NCBI RefSeq assembly: GCF_014334735.1
Contig: NZ_CP060587.1
Coordinates: forward strand, 1,240,001 to 1,304,000
Reading direction: 5' to 3'
DNA length: 64,000 nucleotides
Origin: Aeromicrobium senzhongii
Lineage (GTDB): Bacteria > Actinomycetota > Actinomycetes > Propionibacteriales > Nocardioidaceae
Positions 7,247 to 16,322 of the stretch are shown piece by piece. The notes below the pieces were generated by a model that made no database searches, had not been told where the DNA came from, and saw nothing but the letters and a program-made list of their open reading frames with translations. Both the position numbers and the translations under genes were made by a program. Positions within the stretch are counted from its first letter, which is position 1; the number at the start of each line of letters is the position of its first letter.

Positions 7247-10168
7247 ATGACCGAAACGGTCGGCGGGACCTCGGGATCCGCCCCTCGCACCAGCCGCAAG
7301 TCCGCGAAGAACGGCTTGAAGATCGAGCGAGTCCACACCACCGAGGGCGTGCACCCGTACGACGCGGTCACCTGGGAGCGGCGTGACGTCGTCCAGACCA
7401 ACTGGAAGACCGGCGAGACCGTTTTCGAGCAGCGCGGCGTGGAGTTCCCCGACTTCTGGAGCCTCAACGCCTCGACCATCGTCACCACGAAGTACTTCCG
7501 TGGCGCCGTGGGCAGCCCCGAGCGTGAGTCGAGCCTGCGCCAGCTGCTCGACCGTGTCGTCCTGACCTACGTCAAGGCCGGCAAGGACTTCGGCTACTTC
7601 GCCACCGACGCCGACGCCGAGATCTTCGAGCACGAGCTGACGTACATGCTCCTGCACCAGATCTTCAGCTTCAACAGCCCCGTGTGGTTCAACGTGGGCA
7701 CCTCCAGCCCTCAGCAGGTCAGCGCGTGCTTCATCCTGGCCGTCGACGACTCGATGGACTCGATCCTGAACTGGTACCGCGAGGAGGGCCTGATCTTCAA
7801 GGGCGGCTCCGGCGCCGGCCTGAACCTGTCGCGCATCCGCTCCAGCAAGGAGCTGCTGCGCTCGTCCGGTGGCACCGCCTCGGGCCCCGTCTCCTTCATG
7901 CGCGGCGCCGACGCGTCCGCCGGCACGATCAAGTCCGGTGGCGCCACCCGTCGCGCCGCCAAGATGGTCGTGCTCGACGTCGACCACCCCGACATCGTCG
8001 AGTTCGTCGAGACCAAGGAGCGCGAGGAGGAGAAGATCCGCGTGCTGCGTGACGCGGGCTTCGACATGGATCTGGGCGGCTCGGACATCACCAGCGTCCA
8101 GTACCAGAACGCCAACAACTCGGTGCGCGTCAACGACGAGTTCATGGAGGCCGTCGAGGAGGGCACCTCCTTCGGTCTGCGCGCCCGCACCAGCGGCGAG
8201 GTCATCGAGGAGATCGACGCCCGCGAGCTGTGGGGCAAGATGGCCCACGCCGCGTGGGCGTGCGCCGACCCGGGCATCCAGTACGACTCGACCATCAACG
8301 ACTGGCACACCACGCCGGAGTCGGGCCGGATCACCGCCTCGAACCCGTGCAGCGAGTACATGCACCTGGACAACTCCAGCTGCAACCTGGCCAGCCTGAA
8401 CCTGCTGAAGTTCCTCACCGCCGAGGGCACGTTCGACACCCAGAAGTTCGTCAAGAGCGTCGAGTTCATCATCACCGCGATGGACATCTCGATCTGCTTC
8501 GCCGACTTCCCGACCGAGGCCATCGGCGACACGACGCGCAAGTTCCGTCAGCTGGGCATCGGCTACGCCAACCTCGGCGCGCTGCTCATGGCCTCGGGTC
8601 TGGCGTACGACTCCGAGGGTGGCCGGGCGCTGGCCGCGGGTATCACCTCGCTGATGACCGGCACGTCCTACCGCCGCAGCGCCGAGCTCGCCGGCGTCGT
8701 GGGCCCCTACGAGGGCTACGCCGCCAACGTCGACGGCCACCAGCGCGTCATGCGCAAGCACCAGGCCGCCAACGACGAGATCCGCACCAAGCACGCGATC
8801 GACATCGCCGTGCAGAAGGAGGCCACCAAGCAGTGGGCGGCCAACCTGAAGATCGGTGAGAAGAACGGCTGGCGCAACTCCCAGGCCTCCGTCCTGGCGC
8901 CCACCGGCACGATCGGCTTCATGATGGACTGCGACACGACCGGCATCGAGCCGGACTTCTCGCTGGTCAAGTTCAAGAAGCTCGTCGGCGGCGGCTCGAT
9001 GCAGGTCGTCAACCAGACGGTCCCCGCGGCGCTCGAGAAGCTGGGCTACACCGGCGAGACCATCGAGGCGATCGTCGAGTTCATCGCCGAGAACGGCCAC
9101 GTCATCGATGCCCCGGGCCTGCGCCCGGAGCACTACGAGGTCTTCGACTGCGCCGTGGGCGAGCGGGCCATCAAGCCGATGGGCCACGTCCGGATGATGG
9201 CGGCCTGCCAGCCGTTCCTGTCCGGCGCCATCAGCAAGACGGTCAACATGCCCGAGACCGCGACGGTCGAGGAGATCGCCGACGTGTACTTCCAGGGCTG
9301 GAAGCTCGGCCTGAAGGCTCTGGCGGTCTACCGCGACAACTGCAAGGTCGGCCAGCCGCTGTCCAGCCAGAAGACGCAGGACAAGGCGACCAGCGGTCAG
9401 GCCGCGGCCGAGACCGAGGTCAAGATCGTCGAGAAGATCGTCGAGAAGCCGATCCGTCGCCGTCTGCCCAAGTCGCGCGCTGCGATCACGACCAGCTTCA
9501 GCGTCGGTGGCGCCGAGGGCTACATGACCTCCGGTGCCCACGACGACGGCACGCTGGGCGAGATCTTCCTCAAGCTCGGCAAGCAGGGCTCGACCCTGGC
9601 CGGCGTGATGGACGCGTTCAGCATCGCCGTCTCGATCGGCCTGCAGTACGGCGTGCCGCTGGAGACGTTCGTCAGCAAGTTCACGAACCTCAAGTTCGAG
9701 CCGGCCGGTCTGACCGACGACCCGGACGTGCGGATGGCGCAGTCGATCATGGACTACGTCTTCCGTCGCCTGGCGCTGGACTACATCGACTTCGACACCC
9801 GGTCGGCCATGTCGATCTTCTCGGTCGACGAGCGTCAGCGGTACCTGGACACGGGCTCCTACGAGCCGGTCAAGGGTGACGGCTCGACCGCGGCCGAGCT
9901 GGTCACCGACGAGGCGGCGGGTCCCTCGCCCGAGGCGGCTGCCGAGATCAGGGCCGAGGCGCAGATCGCCGACGCCGAAGCGGTGGCGATCCAGGTCGAG
10001 ACCGCGCGTCCGGCCTCGGGTCGGGCCCACACCTCGGCCGAGCTCCTCGAGGAGATCACCGGGTCCGCGGTCGACAGCCCGCTGTGCATGACCTGCGGCA
10101 CGAAGATGCGTCCCGCCGGCTCCTGCCACGTGTGCGAGGGCTGCGGCAGCACCAGCGGCTGCAGCTGA
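7247..10168 (+). CDS. nrdJ: Vitamin B12-dependent (class II) ribonucleoside-diphosphate reductase
   Basis: Makes deoxyribonucleotides with an adenosylcobalamin-derived radical, independent of oxygen. The 973-residue protein has the class II actinobacterial layout. The active-site motif N366-x-C368-x-E370 lies in SNPCSEYMHLDNSSCNL. The substrate/phosphate segment GSVLAPTGTIGFMM-like (SQASVLAPTGTIGFMMDCDT) and the thiyl-cysteine region follow. The C-terminus carries a zinc-ribbon/redox shuttle tail with CMTCG, CHVCEGCG and a final Cys-Ser. A linker rich in Ala/Glu (about residues 880-925) precedes this tail. ATG at 7247 follows GACAGGAG. The gap from nrdR (59 bases) is too short for a cobalamin riboswitch. 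No nrdA/nrdB genes are in this window. Confidence 0.97.
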   Translation: MTETVGGTSGSAPRTSRKSAKNGLKIERVHTTEGVHPYDAVTWERRDVVQTNWKTGETVFEQRGVEFPDFWSLNASTIVTTKYFRGAVGSPERESSLRQLLDRVVLTYVKAGKDFGYFATDADAEIFEHELTYMLLHQIFSFNSPVWFNVGTSSPQQVSACFILAVDDSMDSILNWYREEGLIFKGGSGAGLNLSRIRSSKELLRSSGGTASGPVSFMRGADASAGTIKSGGATRRAAKMVVLDVDHPDIVEFVETKEREEEKIRVLRDAGFDMDLGGSDITSVQYQNANNSVRVNDEFMEAVEEGTSFGLRARTSGEVIEEIDARELWGKMAHAAWACADPGIQYDSTINDWHTTPESGRITASNPCSEYMHLDNSSCNLASLNLLKFLTAEGTFDTQKFVKSVEFIITAMDISICFADFPTEAIGDTTRKFRQLGIGYANLGALLMASGLAYDSEGGRALAAGITSLMTGTSYRRSAELAGVVGPYEGYAANVDGHQRVMRKHQAANDEIRTKHAIDIAVQKEATKQWAANLKIGEKNGWRNSQASVLAPTGTIGFMMDCDTTGIEPDFSLVKFKKLVGGGSMQVVNQTVPAALEKLGYTGETIEAIVEFIAENGHVIDAPGLRPEHYEVFDCAVGERAIKPMGHVRMMAACQPFLSGAISKTVNMPETATVEEIADVYFQGWKLGLKALAVYRDNCKVGQPLSSQKTQDKATSGQAAAETEVKIVEKIVEKPIRRRLPKSRAAITTSFSVGGAEGYMTSGAHDDGTLGEIFLKLGKQGSTLAGVMDAFSIAVSIGLQYGVPLETFVSKFTNLKFEPAGLTDDPDVRMAQSIMDYVFRRLALDYIDFDTRSAMSIFSVDERQRYLDTGSYEPVKGDGSTAAELVTDEAAGPSPEAAAEIRAEAQIADAEAVAIQVETARPASGRAHTSAELLEEITGSAVDSPLCMTCGTKMRPAGSCHVCEGCGSTSGCS

Positions 10169-10203
10169 TCACGAGGCGGCGGCAGGTGCAGCCGCCCCTC
10201 GTT

Positions 10204-10239
10204 CCGGCCCGGACTCTCCTCGCGGAGGGTCCGGGCCGG
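10204..10239. terminator. Bidirectional terminator between nrdJ and cydB
   Basis: CCGGCCCGGAC TCTCC, loop TCGC, GGAGG GTCCGGGCCGG: 16 stem positions with a single G-T pair, located between convergent gene ends. Confidence 0.85.
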
Positions 10240-10256
10240 CCCGCGTCCGGAGGGGA

Positions 10257-11258
10257 TCAGTCCCGAGTCCACTCCTGCGTCTGGGTCAGTCGGAACAGGT
10301 AGGCCAGTGGCGGCACGACCAGCACGGCGGCCAGTCCCACCACGACGAGCAGGCCGACGAGCGTGGCGTCCGCGCCGGCGCCGTCGGCGATGCGGACCTG
10401 GTCGACCAGCAGCCACGGGTACTGCCCGACGCCCCAGCCGGTGATGACCGACGCCACGGCGACGACCGCGGTCACCCGCGCCGGGCTGTAGAGCCGGCGG
10501 AACAGCAACGCCAGCGTCCCGGCACCGGCCAGCGCGGAGGCCACGATGAGCGGGGCGGCACGTCCCTCGAGGCCCGCGGCCAGGGTGGGGGAGTCCTCGG
10601 CGATGGGCACGAGCGCGGCGAACACCACGACTCCGGTGCCGACACCGACCACCATCGTGCGCCGGCGCAGGCTCTCGGCCAGAGCGGTGCGGCCGCCGCG
10701 GTCGGCATCGGCGGTGAGGAAGACCCCGCCGAGGAAGGCGCAGGTCCCGACGGCGATGATCCCGCCGAGGATCGACGTCGGGTTGAGCCACGAGGTCCAC
10801 AGGTCGCCGCGGCCCTCGGCGGGAACCCGTCCGGAGGCGATCGCACCGGCGACCGTCCCGAGGAAGAAGGGCGTGATGAGCGAGGAGCCGGCGAACACCG
10901 CGCCGTAGAGACGAGCCTGGCTCATGGTCGGCGCGAACTTGCGGAACGCGAACGCCGAGCCGCGCAGGACGATGCCGAGCAACGCGAAGAGCATCGGCAG
11001 GATGAGGGTGTTCATCGCGGCCGCGAACGACTCGGGGAAGCCGGTCCACCACATCACCAGGACGTAGATCAGCCACACGTGGTTGGCCTCCCAGACCGGA
11101 CCGATGCTGTGGTCCACCAGGGTGCGCAGCTCGGCGCCGCGCCGCGAGCCGCCCGCCGTCAGGTCGTAGAAGCCCGAGCCGAAGTCCGCTCCGCCGAACA
11201 GGGCGTACGCGACGACGCCGACGAACAGCGCAGCGGCGACCGCCGTCTGGAGGGTCAC
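10257..11258 (-). CDS. cydB: Cytochrome bd ubiquinol/menaquinol oxidase subunit II
   Basis: Membrane subunit of the high-affinity terminal oxidase, pairing with CydA to reduce oxygen with quinol electrons. The 333 residues form eight to nine membrane helices. The family signatures are FGGADFGSGFYDL near the N-terminus, GPVWEANHVWLIY (residues about 52-65) and LRGSAFAFRKFAP. The start is a GTG at 11258 that overlaps the TGA expected for cydA (GTGA), which supports translational coupling in the undisturbed operon. No cydDC transporter genes follow, in contrast with the cydABDC operons of many actinobacteria; the transcript ends at the terminator shared with nrdJ. Confidence 0.93.
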   Translation of the reverse strand: MTLQTAVAAALFVGVVAYALFGGADFGSGFYDLTAGGSRRGAELRTLVDHSIGPVWEANHVWLIYVLVMWWTGFPESFAAAMNTLILPMLFALLGIVLRGSAFAFRKFAPTMSQARLYGAVFAGSSLITPFFLGTVAGAIASGRVPAEGRGDLWTSWLNPTSILGGIIAVGTCAFLGGVFLTADADRGGRTALAESLRRRTMVVGVGTGVVVFAALVPIAEDSPTLAAGLEGRAAPLIVASALAGAGTLALLFRRLYSPARVTAVVAVASVITGWGVGQYPWLLVDQVRIADGAGADATLVGLLVVVGLAAVLVVPPLAYLFRLTQTQEWTRD

Positions 11259-12663
11259 GAGCCCACCGGGCGCTCGTCGACGCCCGGCCTTCGAGCTGGG
11301 GTCCGTACGGACTGGGCAGGTCCTCCTCGCCCGCGCGCCACCGCCGAGACATTGATCTCAGCACGGTGATCGCCCCGACGGTGAGGGCGGTGTACAAGAT
11401 GGTGGTCGCGACCAGCAGCATCCACAGGTCGGGGTTGTCCCCGGCCGCGTCCGGGGTCCTGAGCACGTTCTGCACCACCCACGGCTGGCGCCCGACCTCC
11501 GTCGCGATCCAGCCGGCCTCGAGGGCGATCACCGCCAGCGGTCCGGCCACCACCGCGGCCCGCAGCGTCCACCGGTTGGCCAGCAGGTCGCGCCCGCGCC
11601 ACCGGACGAACCAGTACACGACGACGGCGACGAACAGCAGCGTCCCGATCCCGACCATGGTCTGGAAGGCGAGGTGCGTGATGTTGATCGGCGGCTGGTC
11701 CGCGACCGGGATCTCCTCGAGGCCCACGACCGGCTTGGTGAAGGAGTTCCTGGCGATGATCGAGCCCAGGTACGGGATGTCCAGGGCGTAACGGACCTCA
11801 CCGTCGATCAGCAGCCCGCCGAGACGCAACGGCGACGGGCTCTCGGTCTCGGTGGCCAGCTCGAAGGCGGCCAGCTTCGCGGGCTGCCGGGTGGCGATGC
11901 GCAGACCCAGCAGGTGCCCGACGAAGGGTTGGATGATGGCGGCGACGCTCGCGAAGGCGAACGCCATCGTGAATCCCAGGCGGTGGTGCCGGTCGCGCCG
12001 TCCGCGCAGCATCCCCGCGGCGTAGACGCCGGCGACCAGGAACCCCACGACCATGTACGCCGCGACCCACATGTGCGCGAACTGCAGCACGGCGCCCGGG
12101 TTGAACAGCACCGCCCACGGCCGGATGTCGACGACGGCGCCGTCCTCGATGGCGAAGCCGACCGGCATGTTCATCCACGCGTTGACCGCGACGACGCAGT
12201 AGGTCCCCACGACCCCGGCGACGGCCATCGGCAGGATCATCAGCAGGTGCAGCCGCGGGGGCATGCGTCCCCACCCGTACAGGTAGATCCCCAGGAAGAT
12301 CGCCTCGGTGAAGAACGAGAGCCCCTCGAACGCGAACGGCAGGCCCAGGACGTCGCCGAAGGGACCCATCAGCCCCGGCCACAGCAGGCCCATCTCGAAG
12401 CTCAGGACGGTCCCGGACACCGCACCGATCGCGAACAGGACCGCCGAGACCTTGGCCCACCGCTTGGCCAGGGTCAGGGCGTTGGCGTCGTCGCGGTACA
12501 CGCCGCGCCAGTGCGCGACGAAGATCATCGCGGGGAAGGCGACCCCGAAGGAGGCGAGGATGATGTGCCACCCCAGGGACAGGGCCATCTGCTGGCGGGC
12601 GGGCAGCAATCCCGCCGGATCGTCTCCGGCGAGGACAACCTGGACCAGGTCGAGGACCGCCAT
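11255..12663 (-). CDS. cydA: Cytochrome bd oxidase subunit I, with probable 1-nt frameshift in the last 20 codons
   Basis: Carries the quinol site and haems b558, b595 and d. The frame from ATG 12663 shows the haem ligand H33 (SLGWHIILASFG), the FAHMWVAAYMV haem segment and the GRQPWVVQ motif, and runs intact through WRAGEEDLPSPYGP near 11302. In the sequence as given the frame then misses any stop and stays open through the whole of cydB to about 9859. If one C is added in the run of four C at 11298-11301 (minus strand), the protein ends naturally as PYGPPARRPGVDERPVGS with a TGA at 11255-11257. That stop overlaps the cydB GTG. The core protein is unaffected. Either a sequencing indel or a genuine mutation. 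The ATG at 12663 was preferred over an upstream TTG. Confidence 0.85.
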
Positions 12664-12757
12664 GTGAGCCAACGTAACCCCGGCCTCGCGTGCCCACCTC
12701 CCGGCTGCGTGCGGGCCACGGGGTTGCGCGGTGCAGTGTGCGGCGCAGCATGGAGGA

Positions 12758-13933
12758 ATGGAGAGTCTGGTGATCGTCGGGGCGGGCCTGGCCGCTGCGA
12801 AGGCGGTCGAGCGGCTCCGGGACGAGGGCTACGAGGGGTCGATCACCGTCGTGGGCGCCGAGCCTCACGCGCCCTACGAGCGCCCGCCGCTGTCGAAGGA
12901 CCTGCTGCTCGGCCGGGAGACGGACCCGGTCGTGCTGGACCCGCGCTGGTGGGCGGAGCACGACGTCCGGCTGGTGACCGGGGACCGCGCGACCTCGTTG
13001 GACCGCGACGGGCGGCGGGTCACCCTGGACTCGGGGGAGCGGCTGTCGTACGACCTGCTGGTCCTGGCGACGGGCGCCCAGCCCCGCGTCCCCGACCTGC
13101 CGGGTGCGGACACCGCGCTGTACCTGCGGACCCGCGAGGACTCGGCGCAGGTGCTGGCGGCGCTGGAGGCCGGCGGCCGGTTGGTGATCATCGGCGCGGG
13201 CTGGATCGGTCTGGAGGTGGCGGCCGCCGCGCGTCAGCACGGGGTCGACGTCGTGGTCCTCGAGCAGGCGGACGTGCCGCTGGCCGGTGTCCTGGGGGTG
13301 GAGTTGGCCGAGCACCTGGCCGCGCTGCACCGGTCGCACGGCGTCGACCTGCGCACCGGCGTCACGGTGGAGGAGGTGACGGTCCGGTCGGGACGTCCGA
13401 CGGGGGTGCGCACGTCGCAGGGCATCCTCGAGGCCGATCACGTCCTGGTCGCCGTCGGCGCCGTCCCCGATGTCGTCCTGGCGGAGGACTCCGGTCTCGA
13501 GGTCGACGGCGGCATCGTGGTCGACGAGTGGTTCCAGACCCACGACGAGCGGGTCATGGCGATCGGGGACGTCGCCAACGCTTGGAACGTGACGCTGGAC
13601 GACCGGCTGCGGGTCGAGCACTGGGACAACGCGATCCGCCAGGGCAGGGCGGCCGCGGACGTGCTGCTGGGCCGGGACACGCCCTATGACTGGCTGCCGT
13701 ACTTCTTCACCGATCAGTTCGAGTTCTCGATGGAGTACGTGGGCCGGTCGGCGCCCGATGACCGGCTCGAGATCCACGGCGACCTGGCGGCGAACCGTTG
13801 CATCGCGTGCTGGTTCGACCGGCAGGGGCTGTTGACCGCCGCGATGAACGTCGGCATCTGGGAGGTGAGCGACACCCTGCGCGCGATGGTGGGGCGTCGC
13901 GTCGACCCGGCGGAGGTGGCGGCGCTGGGTTGA
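12758..13933 (+). CDS. FAD/NAD(P)-dependent ferredoxin-reductase-like oxidoreductase
   Basis: Flavoprotein of 391 residues resembling the reductases that feed electrons from NAD(P)H to ferredoxins of Rieske dioxygenases or P450s. There are two Rossmann motifs: VIVGAGLAAAKAVERL at the N-terminus for FAD and IIGAGWIGLEVAAAA (about residue 146) for NAD(P)H. The second FAD motif is AIGDVA (about residue 268). The Reductase_C domain begins near PYFFTDQFEFSMEYVGRS, which is diagnostic of the ferredoxin-reductase branch. GGAGG precedes the ATG very closely. No ferredoxin or oxygenase gene is adjacent, so its partner is unknown. It stands alone, divergent from cydA. Confidence 0.85.
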   Translation: MESLVIVGAGLAAAKAVERLRDEGYEGSITVVGAEPHAPYERPPLSKDLLLGRETDPVVLDPRWWAEHDVRLVTGDRATSLDRDGRRVTLDSGERLSYDLLVLATGAQPRVPDLPGADTALYLRTREDSAQVLAALEAGGRLVIIGAGWIGLEVAAAARQHGVDVVVLEQADVPLAGVLGVELAEHLAALHRSHGVDLRTGVTVEEVTVRSGRPTGVRTSQGILEADHVLVAVGAVPDVVLAEDSGLEVDGGIVVDEWFQTHDERVMAIGDVANAWNVTLDDRLRVEHWDNAIRQGRAAADVLLGRDTPYDWLPYFFTDQFEFSMEYVGRSAPDDRLEIHGDLAANRCIACWFDRQGLLTAAMNVGIWEVSDTLRAMVGRRVDPAEVAALG

Positions 13934-14047
13934 CCGGGAGGGTGGACCGGGCCCCGGGGGATGCACCGCCCCCGGGACCCGATCTCTCGTGTCCGCAGAA
14001 CCCTGGAGGTCTACTGCGACCCTTCGACCGTAGGTGAGCAAGGACAC

Positions 14048-14095
14048 GGCTGCAATCTGAGGAGACGAGCCATTGCAGCCGTGCAAACGTTGCAC
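14048..14095. promoter_or_regulatory. Nested TGCAA-type inverted repeats upstream of the TetR gene (probable autoregulatory operators)
   Basis: GGCTGCAAT (14048-14056) and ATTGCAGCC (14072-14080) form a perfect 9-bp inverted repeat 15 bases apart. Immediately after it, GTGCAA-ACG-TTGCAC (14081-14095) is another perfect repeat. Further TGCAT/TGCAA half-sites reach the GTG at 14115. This dense array in front of a TetR gene is typical for autoregulation. Confidence 0.6.
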
Positions 14096-14114
14096 GAGTG
14101 CATAGACTGCATAG

Positions 14115-14741
14115 GTGCAAACAGACTCCGTCAACTCCCTGGTGGCCGAGCGTCAGCGGCAGACGTGGACGGCCATCCATCACGCCGCCGCGGGGGCCAC
14201 GCTCGAGCAGGGTCCCGACGAGGTCACCGTCGCCCAGATCGCCGGCGCGGCCGGGATCTCGACGCGGACCTTCTTCAACTACTTCGACTCCAAGGAGGAC
14301 GCGATCCTCGGCGTCCGCACCCCGCGCATCACCGAGGAGGCGATCGCGATGCTGCGTGACTCGTCCGACGAGCCGGCCCTGCTGCGGGTCAGCAAGCTCG
14401 TGACCGAGGTCGCGGCGAGCACCATCGGCCCCGGCGTCGATCTCGTGCAGCGCCGCTCGATCGCCGCTGCGCACCCACGACTGCGCGTCCGCCTCACGCA
14501 GGTGTTCACCGACAGTCGCAAGCTGGTCAACGCCCGCATGGTCGAGGACGCCGAGCCGCGATGGATGGGCGTCGAGGGCCTGCCCACCGATCCGCTCGAG
14601 GCTCGCGCGCTCGTCCTGCTGGCCGGAGCGGTCGTGACACTCGCCTGGACAGGCGACCCCGAGTTCTTCAACGACGACCGAGACCCCGCTCTCGCCGCCG
14701 CCATCGACACTTTCAGAAAGGTCACCTCCACCGCACTATGA
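14115..14741 (+). CDS. TetR/AcrR family transcriptional regulator
   Basis: Repressor of 208 residues. The N-terminal helix-turn-helix is clear: VTVAQIAGAAGISTRTFFNY followed by FDSKEDAIL (about residues 36-66), the classic TetR signature. The C-terminal ligand-binding region matches the generic MftR/AcrR C-terminal type and ends in a hydrophobic dimer helix. Start is GTG 14115, directly after the operator array. The stop overlaps the ATG of the downstream MFS transporter (ATGA), so the two are translationally coupled. The pair is a standard locally regulated drug or metabolite efflux unit; the inducer is not predictable. Confidence 0.9.
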   Translation: MQTDSVNSLVAERQRQTWTAIHHAAAGATLEQGPDEVTVAQIAGAAGISTRTFFNYFDSKEDAILGVRTPRITEEAIAMLRDSSDEPALLRVSKLVTEVAASTIGPGVDLVQRRSIAAAHPRLRVRLTQVFTDSRKLVNARMVEDAEPRWMGVEGLPTDPLEARALVLLAGAVVTLAWTGDPEFFNDDRDPALAAAIDTFRKVTSTAL

Positions 14742-16321
14742 CCACGACGACTCCCTCCACCCACACGTCCGACAAGCGCACCGTCCTGCTCGTCTTCGCG
14801 GCCCTCATGCTCGTCATGCTGCTGGCCTCGCTGAGCCAGACGGTGCTGTCGACCGCGTTGCCGACGATCGTCGGCTCCCTCGACGGTGCCGACCACATCG
14901 CCTGGGTCATGACCGCGTACCTGCTGGGCATGACCGTCACGATGCCGATCTACGGCCGCCTCGGTGACCGGCTCGGCCGCAAGCCGCTGCTGTTGATCGC
15001 CATCGTCCTGTTCACCGTCGGCTCGCTGTTGGGCGCGATCGCGCAGGACATGAGCCTGCTGATCGCGGCCCGTGCCGTGCAGGGCCTGGGCGGCGGTGGC
15101 CTCATGGTGCTGTCGCAGGCTGCGATCGCCGACGTCGTGCCCGCGCGCGAGCGCGGCAAGTACATGGGCATCCTCGGTGCCGTCTTCGGCCTGTCCTCGG
15201 TCGCCGGCCCCCTGCTGGGCGGGTGGTTCACCGAGGGGCCCGGTTGGCGCTGGACCTTCTGGATCAACGTCCCGCTGGGCGTGCTGGCCTTCGTCGCGGT
15301 CGTCCTGCTGCTTCAGAAGCCGACCGTCGAGCGCGCCAGGACGCGCGTGGACCACCTCGGCATGGCACTGCTGGCCATCGCCACCAGCGCCCTGATCCTC
15401 GGCGCGACCTGGGGCGGCCACCAGTACGCCTGGACCAGCCCGCAGATCATCGCCCTGGGCGTCGTCACCGTCGCGGCCGCGTTCGCGTTCGTCGCGGTCG
15501 AGCGCCGGGCCGAGGAGCCCGTCATGCCGTTGGGTCTGTTCCGCGACCGCAACTTCAACCTGACCACGGTGGGCGTCATCATCCTGGGCGTGTGCATGTT
15601 CGGCTCGCTGTCGTACCTGCCCACCTACCTGCAGATGTCCGTCGGCGTCAACGCCACCAAGGCCGGCCTCATGATGATCCCGATGATGGGCGGCATGCTC
15701 GTCACGTCGATCGTCGTCGGTCAGGCCGTCAGCCGCACGGGCCGCTACCGCTGGTACCCGATCGCGGGCGCCGTGGTGACGGGCCTGGGTCTGTTCCTGC
15801 TGTCGACGATCGAGATCGGCGACGCCCGCTGGCACATCGAGGGCGCGTTGCTGGTCCTGGGCGTCGGCATCGGTCTGGGCATGCAGGTGCTCACGCTGAT
15901 CGTGCAGAACTCGTTCTCGCACCGGATCGTCGGCACGGCGACCGCGGCGAACAACTTCTTCCGTCAGGTCGGTGGCACCCTGGGCGCCGCGGCGGTCGGC
16001 TCGATCTTCACGACCCGGCTGACCGACTCCCTCGCGAAGGAGCTGCCCGAGTCCGGCGCCGGCGGCGGATCCTCGTCGCTGACCCCCGACGCGGTCGCGG
16101 ACCTGCCGCCCGCGCTCCACGACGTCGTGGTGGGCGCCTACAACGACGCGCTCATGCCGATCTTCCTGTGGCTGGTCCCGTTCGCGGCGGTGTCGGCGGC
16201 GGTCCTGTGGTTCGTCCACGAGAAGCCGCTGCACCACACCATCGAGGTGGCGAAGACGGACGAGTCGCTGGGCGAGCAGACGCTCGATGCGGCCGGGGCG
16301 GTGAGCGGCGCCGAGCGCTGA
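14738..16321 (+). CDS. MFS transporter, DHA2 (EmrB/QacA-like) family, 14 membrane segments
   Basis: Proton-driven exporter of 527 residues with 14 predicted membrane helices. Motif A lies in GRLGDRLGRKPLL, the D1 segment is VLSTALPTIVGSLDGADHIAW, shortened here to the diagnostic LSTALPTIVG, and motif C is GGGLMVLSQAAIADVVP-GLSSVAGPLLGGWF. These are typical of drug:H+ antiporter family 2. The long periplasmic/cytoplasmic loop before the last helix (about residues 440-485) is Ser/Gly-rich. It overlaps the TetR gene by four bases and ends one base from the convergent recD. Substrates probably include amphipathic toxic compounds, but this is inferred from the family. Confidence 0.92.
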   Translation: MTTTTPSTHTSDKRTVLLVFAALMLVMLLASLSQTVLSTALPTIVGSLDGADHIAWVMTAYLLGMTVTMPIYGRLGDRLGRKPLLLIAIVLFTVGSLLGAIAQDMSLLIAARAVQGLGGGGLMVLSQAAIADVVPARERGKYMGILGAVFGLSSVAGPLLGGWFTEGPGWRWTFWINVPLGVLAFVAVVLLLQKPTVERARTRVDHLGMALLAIATSALILGATWGGHQYAWTSPQIIALGVVTVAAAFAFVAVERRAEEPVMPLGLFRDRNFNLTTVGVIILGVCMFGSLSYLPTYLQMSVGVNATKAGLMMIPMMGGMLVTSIVVGQAVSRTGRYRWYPIAGAVVTGLGLFLLSTIEIGDARWHIEGALLVLGVGIGLGMQVLTLIVQNSFSHRIVGTATAANNFFRQVGGTLGAAAVGSIFTTRLTDSLAKELPESGAGGGSSSLTPDAVADLPPALHDVVVGAYNDALMPIFLWLVPFAAVSAAVLWFVHEKPLHHTIEVAKTDESLGEQTLDAAGAVSGAER

Positions 16322-16322
16322 T

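Noticed and set aside
7052-10129. A 1025-codon open frame antisense to nrdJ
   Set aside because: It mirrors strong GC3 bias of nrdJ, is rich in Arg/Gly/His/Asp without any family motif, and lacks its own signals.
9859-12672. A 937-residue CydA with a long C-terminal extension
   Set aside because: The extension is cydB read out of frame, Arg-rich and unlike any CydA; a 1-nt frameshift explains it.
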